From NCBI GenBank assembly GCA_003427395.1, contig BFEA01000147.1:174531-200754 (forward strand): DNA of 26,224 nucleotides, written 5' to 3'. Each line of letters begins with the position of its first letter. The stretch's first letter is position 1. Under the pieces are notes generated by a model. The model did not search any database. It saw only the letters and a program-made list of their open reading frames with translations, and was not told the origin of the DNA. Of this stretch, positions 1 to 9,266 are shown piece by piece. The position numbers and the translations under genes are program-made. The stretch comes from Chara braunii (lineage: Eukaryota; Streptophyta; Charophyceae; Charales; Characeae).

Positions 1-97
1 CTTTTCCATTCTCAAGTCGAACAGCCTGGTTAGGGTCATTCTTTTCCATTCTCAAGTCGAACAGCCTGGTTAGGGTCATTCCTTTCCATTCTCAATG
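1..97. repeat. 40-bp tandem repeat, about 2.4 copies
   Basis: Two identical 40-bp units (1-40 and 41-80) are followed by a partial third that diverges after about 15 bases. The units begin with CTTTTCCATTCTCAAGTCGA. The array is cut by the window start, so its full size is unknown. It is non-coding on both strands. Confidence 0.9.
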
Positions 98-200
98 TTA
101 GTGCCCGAGGGGGTCGGCCTCGAGGTTACGGATCCCATTTCTGTCTTGGAGGTTAGAAGGTGGTCATCTCATCTTTTGCGTGTTGTTCTCTTTCTTCAAT

Positions 201-312
201 TTCTCACAGTAATATACCATTCATTTCATTCCTCATAGAAATATACCATTCATTTCATTCCTCATAGTAATGTACCATCCATTTCATTCCTCACAGTAAT
301 GTACCATCCATG
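201..312. repeat. 29-bp tandem repeat, about 3.8 copies
   Basis: A T/C-rich unit beginning CATTCATTTCATTCCTCA recurs with an exact 29-bp period (starts near 218, 247, 276 and 305) with a few substitutions. This is a short minisatellite with no coding potential. Confidence 0.9.
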
Positions 313-882
313 CGTACATCCGACTTAGCGTCTAGCACTCAAGTTGGGGCTTGCGACCCCAAGCAGCACTAGCCCAACCGGTCGTTCATCCATAACAAAT
401 GACAAAGGTGCCCCTTCCATTTTCACTCTTCCTGATCTCTCAAGTTTCAGCTATTCTCAGTCTCATTCATGACTCAGTTGGATTAGGCTCCTAGGGAAGG
501 AATGTTCTCCACGGCCCTTAACCCATAGGTTCCCTAACCTCTCTTGTACTCGACCAATCATTCAATGTCATGGTTTGCTCGTTAATCCGTACTCAAGTTT
601 TTTTTTCCTTCTCAAAAGCATAATCCTTATTCCATCCAGAATTCACAATACACCCTCTCCCAATTAGTCTCATCCCAAATCCCATGTTTTTGTCTCATGT
701 ACTCAAGGTTGCTCATCCAAAAAGTAGCCTAAAAAACTATCTTCTATCTTATCGTGACACAACCTTAGCTGGCCCTTCCATCACTCATCCTTTGCAAGCT
801 TGCCCGTATTATACACGTTCTCGTCATTCTCATGTCTCTGCAGACGGAAAAGCAGCGATCCTTTTCAATGCTAAGTCAACAC
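313..882. other. Non-coding, pyrimidine-rich stretch
   Basis: I see no convincing gene. Short reading frames occur on the plus strand but lack composition or motifs that would support them. Near 597-615 a pyrimidine run gives a purine tract on the minus strand. That could be a polypurine tract of the minus-strand retroelement, but no LTR edge can be matched to it. Confidence 0.5.
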
Positions 883-1797
883 CTAGTTGCTATTGCTGCC
901 TTGCGCCTCGCCTTGCCCAGTTCCTTGTCCACCCCGTTCCTCTGCAGGCTTCCTAACCCCCAGGCCGTAGGTCTCGATCTCTCTTTTTATCCTTACAATT
1001 TTATGCAACTCTGCCTCGTTAAAAAAATCCAACGGTGTGGCTTCCATCCCTGTTCTTGCGAGTTCTCGAATCTTGATAATTCATTCGTGCCTGATTACAT
1101 TGGTCCATTGCTGAAACCAATGACTGGGCGTGGGCCCGAACTCGTCCTCCCATCTGAAAGCCCCATCGCCCGATTGGTGTATCGGAGGCCGCCCCTCTTC
1201 CCTAGGCCTTGAGATCTCATCCCTCTCATCCCCGCTGCTGATTTCTATGACTTCTCGCACATCCTCCTCCTCGTCCCCGTCGTCTTCAGTCTGTATGGGG
1301 CTATACCCACCAGCAAGGTCCTTTGGATCGTAGGTAAAAGAGATCTTTGTCCCCGTCTCATACCCCTCGCAACTGCCGTGACCGCTTCGTCATTCAAGCG
1401 GACTCTCCCTTTTCTCCTCGTCCTCCTCACGTTCGTCGCGCATACCTTGTCCCCCCTCGCTTTCCTCATGCCAAGTCTCACGTGGTTCGCCCCTGTTGGC
1501 CCCTTCCTCGTTAGAGACCCGAGTCTTATCACCCATTCCTGTGTTGCCTCTTTCTGCCGCATTTGCCCTTCCCTTTTCGCCCTCACTGTCAGATGATATT
1601 TCTATACCTTCTCCCTTGCGGAGGGGTGAGGGTTTCCTATACAAGCATTTCCTTCCACCCCTGCCTACCACTGGCCCGCCCATGAGCCCAATGTACAATT
1701 TTCTCTTCGCTGTCCTCCTCCCTTGGCTTGGTCCAGCTTCTTCCCTTCCGGTAGGCCTGTTGATTGCCCCGCTGTCGTTCTCGTTGCCGAATTCCAT
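883..1797 (-). pseudogene. Decayed acidic, disordered ORF downstream of integrase
   Basis: This minus-strand frame has 305 codons. It starts at ATG 1797-1795, ends at TAG 883-885, and is broken only by two in-frame TGA codons (1392-1390 and 1083-1081). The first ~50 residues are basic (GRRTAKRKLYIG). The middle is rich in E, D, G, R and S, and the end is more ordered with a putative helix (NEAELHKIVRIKREIETYG). Two stretches, GIEISSDSE and VIEISSGDE, resemble SUMO-interacting motifs (short hydrophobic beta strand followed by acidic or Ser residues). A TATA box lies about 30-40 bases upstream of the ATG. The ORF follows integrase on the same strand, the position of extra ORFs in some Ty3 elements, but nothing looks like an envelope protein. 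It could instead belong to a second element. I do not recognise the family. It is supported by uninterrupted phase across both stops and coherent composition. Confidence 0.55.
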
Positions 1798-1827
1798 TTT
1801 TTGTCTTTTCTCGTTTTACTTCTAAGC

Positions 1828-1837
1828 CCTATATAAC
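1828..1837 (-). promoter_or_regulatory. TATA box for the 883-1797 ORF
   Basis: The minus strand reads TTATATAGGG, 30-40 bases upstream of the ATG at 1797. This matches a plant-type TATA element and implies a short leader. The leader in between is A/G-rich. Confidence 0.45.
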
Positions 1838-1870
1838 AAAACAACATCCGCAACATCCCTCACACACTCG

Positions 1871-1890
1871 CGCCTCCCCCCCCCTTTAGG
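1871..1890 (-). other. G-run purine tract, possible polypurine tract
   Basis: On the minus strand the tract is AAAGGGGGGGGGAGG, with nine consecutive G (1884-1876), just upstream of the TATA box. Purine tracts of this kind prime plus-strand synthesis in LTR elements immediately before the 3' LTR. No matching 5' LTR sequence was found upstream of gag, so this is only a candidate. Confidence 0.25.
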
Positions 1891-2166
1891 CCGGTAGACA
1901 TTCCCAAAATGCACCCAGTATCCCTCGCATCACGCCCCTTTTATACATGCGAATGCGTCGTTTGTGATGACCCCATTTTCCCGTCAAAAACTATGGTACA
2001 ATGCCCCAAACATCCCTTTCCGTTGTCACACAAGCCAGATATTGCAAACCCCCAAGTCATGCTGCCTTTCAACCTCAGTCAGTCCAAGCCAAAGCGTCAG
2101 TCCCAAAAAAAATGACAGTCCCACGAACATGGTCAGAGACAAACCATAGTGTGGGCAAGACTGTGG
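1891..2166. other. Spacer between integrase and the downstream ORF
   Basis: No clear gene. A plus-strand frame of 68 codons (1909-2115) contains closely spaced cysteines (CECVVC, then a further Cys and His), vaguely like a small zinc-binding peptide. It is opposite in strand to everything else here and has no other support, so I do not call it a gene. Confidence 0.4.
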
Positions 2167-3567
2167 TTAGTCTTTAGCTTGTGGCTCCTCAGTTTCCTTA
2201 TCTTCGGCCTCCTGAAGCCATTGTTCCACTGGGTCCCGACTTAGAAACCTGACCAGTCGTTGCCCCGGGAAGGGCCCTTTCAATCCAGTTCCATCAAAAT
2301 CTTTCAGTTCGAAGGTGTTCAGTCTCACTCGCTTGGCGACCCGATAGGGGCCTTTCAACCTCCTTCCCAACTGTCCCGACCAAGTACTTTCTAGTGCCGA
2401 GTTCCTTAGCAATATCATCTCCCCCACCTGAAGTGGCTCCTTTCTGACATTCTGAACCTGGTCCCAACTTGCTTTGTCCCTCATTCTGCTGTCCAGCACC
2501 CGACTGGCGATGTCTTCCATGACCTCCTCATTCTTAAGGATTTGTTGACATCTTGCCTCGATTAACTCTTCAGTGGTCATTTGCAGCTCATCATCTAACC
2601 TATTCCAGGTATGTACCAAGGCTTCCACAGGAAAGTCGATCTCCCTTCCGTACCAAAGCTCTGTCGGGATACATCCTGTTGTCCTTTTAGGAGTCATATT
2701 TTCTGCAAAGACAGCCTGCTTAAGATACCTAGGCCAGTTTCCAAGATGGTCTGCTGCGAGCTTTGCAATCGTGTTCTTCAAGGTTCGGTGCCCCCTTTCC
2801 ACAAGTGCATTGGCCTCAAGGTGATACGGCTCGATGAGTTTGATTGGTACGCAAAGTCTCTTAAGCATCCCTTATACTTCTTGGTTCACAAATTTCGTCC
2901 CATTGTCTGCTATAAACCTCCTGATGAATGGATGTCTTAAGTAGAAGTCTTCTATCTAGTCCGCCACACTCCTCCCTGTCTTTTTCTTGAGGGCGACGGC
3001 CTCCACGAACCCACTCAAGTTGTCTCGCGCATCCAGGATATATCTGTACCCATCCGTTGATGCAGGCATGACCGCAAGGTCGAGGTGGGCCAGATGTCCC
3101 GGCCCAAGCACCCTCGTTGGTCCAAGTGGCTCGAAGACCCGCACCGAGCTTCGTTCTTAGCAAATAAGGCAAGTCTGGCAGTATATGCCGACCATGCCTG
3201 CCATGCCTGGCCAATTATATAGTGGTGTTATCTTTGCAAACGTTCCTTTGGACGACCGATGACCTCCAGCTAACCCGTCGTGCATTGTCTGGATAACGTC
3301 TACTTGCCTAGGTTTTCCGCACACAACCCTTCTGGGCATAGCACCTTCCTCCCTTCGGAACAAATGCCCGCCCCTTAGTACGTACTTTTCGGCTTCTTCT
3401 CTTGCCTTAATACTGACTTCCGTAGGTTGTTTGTTTCCTACCAACAACAACCCGATCTCCTGAAAGAGCCCTTCGTATGATTGAACGTAGAAAAACTCCT
3501 CCCCGTCCTGGCCCCTATCCTTTCCTTCCTGCATCTGGTTTACTACCCATTGCAACTCTTTCCTTTC
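2167..3567 (-). pseudogene. Integrase domain of the Ty3/gypsy element
   Basis: Integrase inserts the element cDNA into host DNA. The frame is continuous with RNase H but has stops at 3159-3157 (TAA), 2958-2956 (TAG) and 2874-2872 (TAA). From the N-terminal side: an HHCC zinc domain (HDGLAGGH, then CQTC about 27 residues later); the catalytic core with Asp in HLDLAV, Asp in IADNGTKF and Glu in LEANALVERGHR, giving D,D-35,E; and a C-terminal GPY/F module (LKGPYRVAKRV followed by LKGPFPGQRLVRF). It ends at TAA/TAG-type stop 2169-2167 after an acidic tail. All catalytic residues are still readable. The GPY/F module is typical of Ty3/gypsy integrases; no chromodomain follows it. Confidence 0.88.
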
Positions 3568-4476
3568 CTAAAATTCCACTAAGCTCATCACTGCTTCCCG
3601 GCCTCCCTCGACCACTATTGCCATTAGTTCCTCTTTCGGTCCTACTATCGCTCCCCATGAGTCATTTTCTTCTCTGCGTCCTCGAGTGGTAACTGATCTT
3701 TCTCTAAGTTCTGCTACTACGGCAGGTGCCCCCTTCTCCAAAGTCTGGATCAATAGTTCTCCCGATGTGCATCCCTCGCTCATCATTTCGTTATCCACCG
3801 CGAGAGTCCCTCCTTCGTATTCGAGGAAGGCGTCTATGGGCTCTGCATCCTCCATCCCTTCGGGAGTGATGCAAACCCGACTCAGCCCATCTGCCTTGTT
3901 GCGGATTCCAGCAATCCGTTCGATCTTGTAATCGAACTGCCAGATGAATCCTACCCATCTCCCTATCGTCGGATCTATAAGCCTGTAGTTCTTTAGAGCC
4001 CATGCGACATTCGTCGGATCGATCCTTAAGATGAACCGCCTCCCAAATAGGTAGGTCTGGAAGGTCTTAAGGCAATGCAGGATGGCTAGGACTTCCTTCT
4101 TGAATTGCGAGTACCGCCATTCTGCGGAGTTCAGGGTTCTACTTTCGAACCTAATCGGCCCCTCTTTTCCTTCCTTATCCCTTTGAATCAACACACCTCC
4201 TACGACCAAAGGTCCTCCATCCGTCTCTAGGATGAAGGGTCGTCCCACCTCGTCATTAAAACAAGGCGCGGACAGGGCGACTGTCTCAGGTGTCAATATG
4301 TCCTTGAGCCTTTGGAGAGCTCCTTCTCGCTCCTCCGTCCAATCCATGGTCCCTTCTTCCCTGATCATAACCCGGATAGGCTCAGCAATCTTGACAAAGT
4401 TCTTAATGAAGATCCTCCAAAAGCCGACTACGCCTAGGAATGCCCTTACCTCCGTCGTTGTGCGCAGTGGTGTCGG
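3568..4476 (-). pseudogene. RT thumb/connection and RNase H domain
   Basis: RNase H degrades the RNA strand of the RNA-DNA hybrid during reverse transcription. Just after the TGA that ends the RT block, the frame continues with the typical connection motif EVRAFLGVVGFWR. It then reaches RNase H with its acidic residues: ILETDGG (Asp), KKEVLAILHC (Glu), LRIDPTN (Asp, where TDH is usual) and RNKADGLSR (Asp). The domain ends at a TAG (3570-3568), after which the same frame runs into integrase. The stop at the RT junction stands where a conserved Trp is expected before PTPL, so TGG to TGA is the likely change. Confidence 0.87.
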
Positions 4477-5532
4477 TCACTGTGATATCTTGTCGGTCTT
4501 TGCCGGATCCGGGTTCCTACCGTAAGCACCGCAACGAAATCCTAGTATAGTTACCTCCGGTACTGCTAGGATACTCTTTGGTCCACTAGCCGTAATGTTG
4601 AATACTAGGAACCGGCGGAGTAAGTCCTTGATGTCCTGCAGGTGGTCCCACACAAAACGTCGGATACCTGGCTGGACTTCCGTCTCGCCTTTTTCCTGCG
4701 CGTCTTTGATCGGATTGTCATCGATGTAAGGTTCACATTTTTTCGGGAACATGTCCCCGACCACGGCGAGCATTCTGCGTTGCGCTTCGGCCACCGCATT
4801 TTTGAATCCCATATGTGTCACCTGCATCTGTAGTTGGCCTACGGAGGTGTGCATAGCGGTGTATGGCCTATCCAATGGAAGCTGGTCGTACCCTGAGTAC
4901 AGATCTATTAAGGAGTAAATGCTCCGGCCGGTGTGCGATTCTGCTAATAAGTCAGCCTGAGGTAGCGAGCCAGCATCCCGGATGGTTACCGCATTAAACT
5001 TCTGCAGGTCCTGAATCCACCTTAGGTTCTTGTTAGGCTTCCGAAAGACGAACCACCGATTTGCGTATAGTGATGCCGTAGGCTCCGCAACGAAGGAGTC
5101 CATCTTTGCTCGGAGGAGGTCTGTTACTTCTCCTGCTATCCCGAATTCATAGGATGACCCCTTGTCATTCCAGCACTCATGTTCTACCGTGTTGATTCTG
5201 ACCGGAGGGATCAACTTCGCATCCAGTCGTCCCTTCAGGTGATCAGTAAAGGCAAATGCCAGATGAAATTTCTGGCAGGTCCTTTTGATCTGGCGGGTTT
5301 CTTCTTCCGTTAAGAACCCGTCTATTCCTATCTTCAATGTGTCCCCTACCTCATCTGGTATCCGATGTCCCTCCCTCGCCCTTCTTTCTCGGATCATTCG
5401 AAGGACCTCTTCCTCCTTCTTCATAGCCTCTTCCTTTGATGTCTGTAGCAGGATCGAGACCGGTTTTACTTTCTTCCCTACCGGCTTGTATTTTCGAACA
5501 CTTCCTTCCGGGATCTTTCTCCTAAAAAATGA
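4477..5532 (-). pseudogene. Reverse transcriptase domain
   Basis: This is the palm and fingers of a Ty3/gypsy reverse transcriptase. An ATG at 5424 begins an open block of 315 codons, but the frame stays open upstream to about 5530 (KIPEGSVRKYKPVGKKVKPV), so that ATG need not be the start. Visible motifs: WFVFRKPNKNLRWIQDLQKF (domains 1-2); YSLIDLYSGYDQLPL with catalytic Asp (residue 174 counted from the ATG); THMGFKNAVAEAQRRM (domain 4, in place of the usual LPFGL-NAPATFQ); and YIDD (233-236, in place of YLDD). The block ends at TGA 4479-4477 with the thumb continuing in frame. No frameshift occurs from here to the end of integrase. Confidence 0.9.
5524..5530 (-). promoter_or_regulatory. U UUU UUA heptamer at the linker/RT frame change
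   Basis: On the minus strand the sequence CAT TTT TTA, read in the linker frame, is a canonical X XXY YYZ slippery heptamer. A -1 slip here gives TTT TTT AGG, which is the RT frame. Without a slip the linker frame stops about 17 codons later. A weak inverted repeat (CCGGT/ACCGG) lies about 45 bases downstream. An ordinary indel in a T run would look the same, so function is uncertain. Confidence 0.3.
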
Positions 5533-5985
5533 ACAGTCGGAATTGACCTCGTCACCTCTACGACTCGTGGTTGAATACTAACTAGTTTCCCATTCAGGCA
5601 ATATCCCTTTTGCACCTCTCTTTCGAACTTGGCCAAGGATGCCGAATCCACTCCTACTTTGTGGTACCTGAGGGCCTTGATGAGTTACAATAAATCGGGG
5701 ATCTCGAGTGCGATTTCTGGCACGTCTATGCGTACTTCTTTCCGTTTGGGCAGGCTAGCACCAAGTTCGACCTCTTACTCCTTTTCTCCTACCATAACAC
5801 CTAGGACTTCGTCCTCCTGCCTCCTCTTCTTCTGGGGCAGGCCCATCTTGATCCATTCGTTCTTGTTTAATGTTTCCTCAATCATGATTTCTACCCTTTC
5901 TCTCATACCCTCCATCCGTGCGAAAGCCCCTTTTCGCGTGCTATCCTCGAAATGACGGCGACCATGTTGCCAATTGGACCTTTAG
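5531..5985 (-). pseudogene. Linker between protease and reverse transcriptase
   Basis: A coherent frame runs here that differs from both neighbours: +1 relative to the protease and then back by -1 into RT. It encodes a charged segment (HFEDSTRKGAFARMEG, then IEETLNKNEWIKMGLPQKKR) and a more ordered part (ALRYHKVGVDSASLAKFERE, then GYCLNGKLVS). It has two TAA stops, after VGEKE and after IPDLL. Protease and RT are in the same frame as each other, so the linker is bracketed by two compensating shifts. The upstream one is in a C5TAAA run near 5985. No enzymatic motif is visible; this corresponds to the variable tether region of gypsy polyproteins. Confidence 0.55.
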
Positions 5986-6325
5986 GGGGTCTCCTCCCGT
6001 TCCAAGGAGTCGGATGAGCTCTCCCCGGCCGGTCACATGGTCCTCTATGTCTACCATGTACGAGCCATCGTGCAAGTGCATGCCTATCATCTCTACGTTC
6101 GCGCACCACGGTCTCCCGAGAATTATGTCGTAGTCCATTTCCTCCATTACGGTGTCGAGCGCATCGGTCCCTCAAGGGGACCCTCCCGGCCGCATCACGC
6201 AGAATTTGGCAGGACTTCCGTCGCGGAGAGCGAGGTGCCACTCCGGCCGAGTGCGCCAGCCGTACCTCTCGCGAGTCCGTGCGACAGGACAGAGTCACGC
6301 GAGGCACCGCTTTACCTCCACCTGC
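5986..6325 (-). pseudogene. C-terminal part of the retroelement protease
   Basis: The frame reads RYGWRTRPEWHLALRDGS, then DALDTVMEEM, then DYDIILGRPWCANVEMIG and LHDGSYMVDIED. The DIILGRPW motif is the conserved helix/strand near the C-terminus of retropepsin-like proteases. The part up to ~6325 contains in-frame stops (TGA near 6168 and others) and is less certain than the part below 6180. The active-site half of a protease lies at 16.1-16.5 kb on the same strand. Confidence 0.6.
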
Positions 6326-6663
6326 GGGAGCTGTCACCATCCCTTAGGTGGGCGTATCCCTGCCGAGCTTACCGAACCACATGCGAAAGCATTTCGTATG
6401 CAATTGCAGAGGTGGCCCAGCCGAGGGCGTTTCTCGTTCGCTGTAGCATAGGAGGTTACGCGCAGTTGAACACCCGAAAATCGAACCCGCACGCGAATCG
6501 GCGTATTGGGGGGCTGAGGTCCCAAACGCGACTCGACGTCGGTCGACTAGGACGTATCACATACACCACGCGTTACACCAGAACACTCACATCTACCCAC
6601 ACATAACATATGGAAAAACACAAAACAAACACAACATCACAACACTCCTAGTTCCTTCAGTAT

Positions 6664-7765
6664 CCGACCCATAACTTCATGCTGCGAGAATCAGGTAGGC
6701 ATCGCGCGCTGAACTTTTGTATAAGAGTCATGCGCGCTCATGACCTCCTCATATCGACCAACCATGTGGACATTCGCAAGCATTTGCGCTGATGGGGTAC
6801 TATGTGGTACTCGTAGCCTTGCGGCCCTTGATAATCTCGAGGGTCGCGTTCGACGCTCAAGTGTCGGCTGACAGGCGCTTTGAGGAGTAATCTCTCGTCC
6901 CCAGACAACCGTCATGTGCGGTTGAAGACCACACCCTCTTCTGCACCCTGTGCAGAGGGGTTGAGTAGACAGCTTCAGAGCTATCGTGGTAGCCAAAATC
7001 AAGGGGTTTGACTTTGGCGGCTACCATAGACTACAACGTCCAACCAAGAAAATTTAAAAGAGGAAACAACTGCAGATAGAAAGGGGGGATCGCCCTATTT
7101 CATCTCTTTGTCTAGCTCATAGTCTGATAGCAGTCTCAAGTGGAAGGTGTAGGCCAACCAGCGAGATGTGTGCGGATGGTGCCCAAAGCCGGACCCATAG
7201 GCAACCCGTTGTTCGAGGCGTTGAAGGCTCGTACGCGAGCCCCCATACGTCGACTGGGATTGATATCTCGCCCACGCGCCGTTTCGTGCTATCGAAACTC
7301 GGGTCTACTAACCATAACGCGCCTTTGCCCTTTTTGCTTGACCCATAACTTTCAGGTGCGGAAATCGGTAAGTGTTGCGCGCGCGGGTTAACATAAGGCC
7401 GCGCGAACACAGGACTTACGCATATCGACCAACAATGCGGATTTGCGTAAGCAATCGTGATGTCGGCGCACCATGTAGTGCCCATACCCGAGTGGCCTCG
7501 TTTAAGCCATGGGGTCGCTCTCGACGCTCAGGCGTCGGCTGAAGCGCACGCTAAAGGGGGCAAACCTTTAGCGAGTGCAAAAACCGGCCTGAGGGCCTTA
7601 CCGTCTTCAGCACCCTGAGGTGTCCCAGGGGGTGCGAGGTAAGATGGTCGCTGGGGCAGGAAGAGATTCGGAGCGGTGGTGAGTTGTCTGACGCATCACC
7701 AGCGACACGCTAACCCTTCCGCCCGGAACCTTATCGTTCCACCAAAGCAAATTAAACAAGAAAAG
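6664..7765. repeat. Diverged tandem duplication of a structured ~0.4-kb sequence
   Basis: Copy 1 starts at 6664 and copy 2 at 7341, both with GACCCATAACTT. The copies share, in the same order: CATATCGACCAA; a segment around TATGTGGTACTCGTA / CATGTAGTGCCCATA; GTCG followed by CGACGCTCA and GTCGGCTGA; and a terminal A-rich segment (CCAACCAAGAAAATTTAAA / CCACCAAAGCAAATTAAAC). The spacing is about 675-715 bases. Both are CpG-rich, contain short complementary segments and lack coding potential. The pattern of conserved blocks separated by variable segments suggests an RNA-like element, but I cannot name it. Confidence 0.6.
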
Positions 7766-8655
7766 AGAAAAGTGGCGCTTGACGCTAGCAGAAGAAGACA
7801 TGAATGCCCTGCCGGACCGAGTTGCTGGGGGTCAGTCCCTCCTTCTCGCGGCGCTTCTGTTTTCCTAGGGATGTAAGTAGGTCAGAGTTGTGCGAAGGGT
7901 AATCCCTTCAGCCCCAAACCTAGGACTTGGGACTAACGTTCGACCATATAAAATCAAAGAGTAAAAGAGAGCCATAAGCGTGCAGTCGCATATCCTTGTG
8001 AGGGTTATCCGAGCGTACGCCTACTTTGACTATCAAAGAATCAGGATAGGGAAAGACCAATCGCAATCAAACAAAGAGTTTGTGTGGTAGTTCGCTCTCA
8101 CAACAACTGTGTGATTTGCCCATCTCAATCCAATTCACAACCAATCACCAAACTTTATCGAGGCCTCTTCACACATACCTGCGATCATGCACAAAATCCA
8201 AACGACATCACACACACTAAAGGGGTCAACTTTTCAGTCTTCTGCATCTCACACCCTGCCTTACGCACACAAGCCCAACCTTTTTCCCACCTTTCCAGAA
8301 CAAAGATACTCAGTCTTTAAAGAAATGGCCATTTACAAAGAACATGGGTGAAAACCCAAGAAAACATAAAACCCAGCAAGGGCCAAGGCCTTAGGTTGAG
8401 AAGCAGAAGTAGTAGGAAAGTTGAGTGGTAAACCGACGAATCGGCAACCGACCTGTTATCAACAATAACAGAAGAATAATCCTTAATAGGATAATGCTGG
8501 CCAGATCAAGCCTTCAGTCGAATCACAGAGACCTGCATCACAGTACAGGCCAAAAAAAACCACTACTACGTTTACCCCACATGGAGAGTACTTTCTAGCT
8601 CGTATCCTAGCCCCTCTATTAATCTCATGTTCAACTTCCCTTACTAGTGCCAAGT
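7766..8655. other. Non-coding stretch
   Basis: I see no gene, RNA or transposon signature. Base composition shifts from GC-rich (7.8-7.95 kb) to AT-richer after 8.0 kb. Short reading frames here have random-looking composition. Confidence 0.5.
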
Positions 8656-8659
8656 CACT

Positions 8660-8900
8660 GAGAAATTCGGCAGCATCTCCCCTACTCAGGGAGGATTTGC
8701 CAAGTTTCTCCTAACATAAATTTATTCTAACTCCTCGAATTCTACGAAATTTCGGCAGCGCTTCCCGTAGGAAAAGTGTCTTTTTCAGAATTTATGAAAG
8801 CCAAAAAAATGACTAACTCTTTCAAATTTGTAGAAATTTCGGCAGCGCTTCCCGTAGGAAAAGGAGGCTGCCAAGATTTATACAAAGCTGAAAAATAGAG
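8660..8900. repeat. Three tandem copies of an ~87-bp repeat with a hairpin core
   Basis: Cores start at 8660, 8746 and 8833. The last two share 31 identical bases, beginning GAAATTTCGGCAGCGCTTCC; the first is diverged. Around each core short complementary arms are present: CTACG/CGTAG around copy 2, and GGCAGC/GCTGCC around copy 3. The motif reminds me of GGCAGC-containing segments in plant LTRs, but this is not verified. Confidence 0.75.
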
Positions 8901-9266
8901 AAACAAAACAAAACTATAATTGTGACTAACTTCTGACGCTTACTTGGAAGGTAGAATCAGCGATAGTCTGCACGACCTCTAGATGAGAGCGTGAGCTAGC
9001 ACTGATCCTAACTCCTAGCAGAGTCAAATCCTATTTTATCCCAAGCTTCTCTTCCATCATCCATCTTATCTGCCTATGGCTCCAGCACTCAGCGAGCATC
9101 TAAAGCAACTAATCCTATCAAAAGATGCCCCAGAGTGAGAGCCCGCAAACACAAACACAAACAATCACAACGAACATCTCTCACTAACCCTCAGGTTTCT
9201 TTCAACCTCATAGTTCGTTCAAAAACCTCGTTATTCCCTTTTACATCCCCCTTTCCTATGGCATAC

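Noticed and set aside
5903-6340. Minus-strand ORF of 145 codons, Arg-rich
   Set aside because: It is an out-of-frame reading of the protease segment; the DIILGRPW motif is in another frame.
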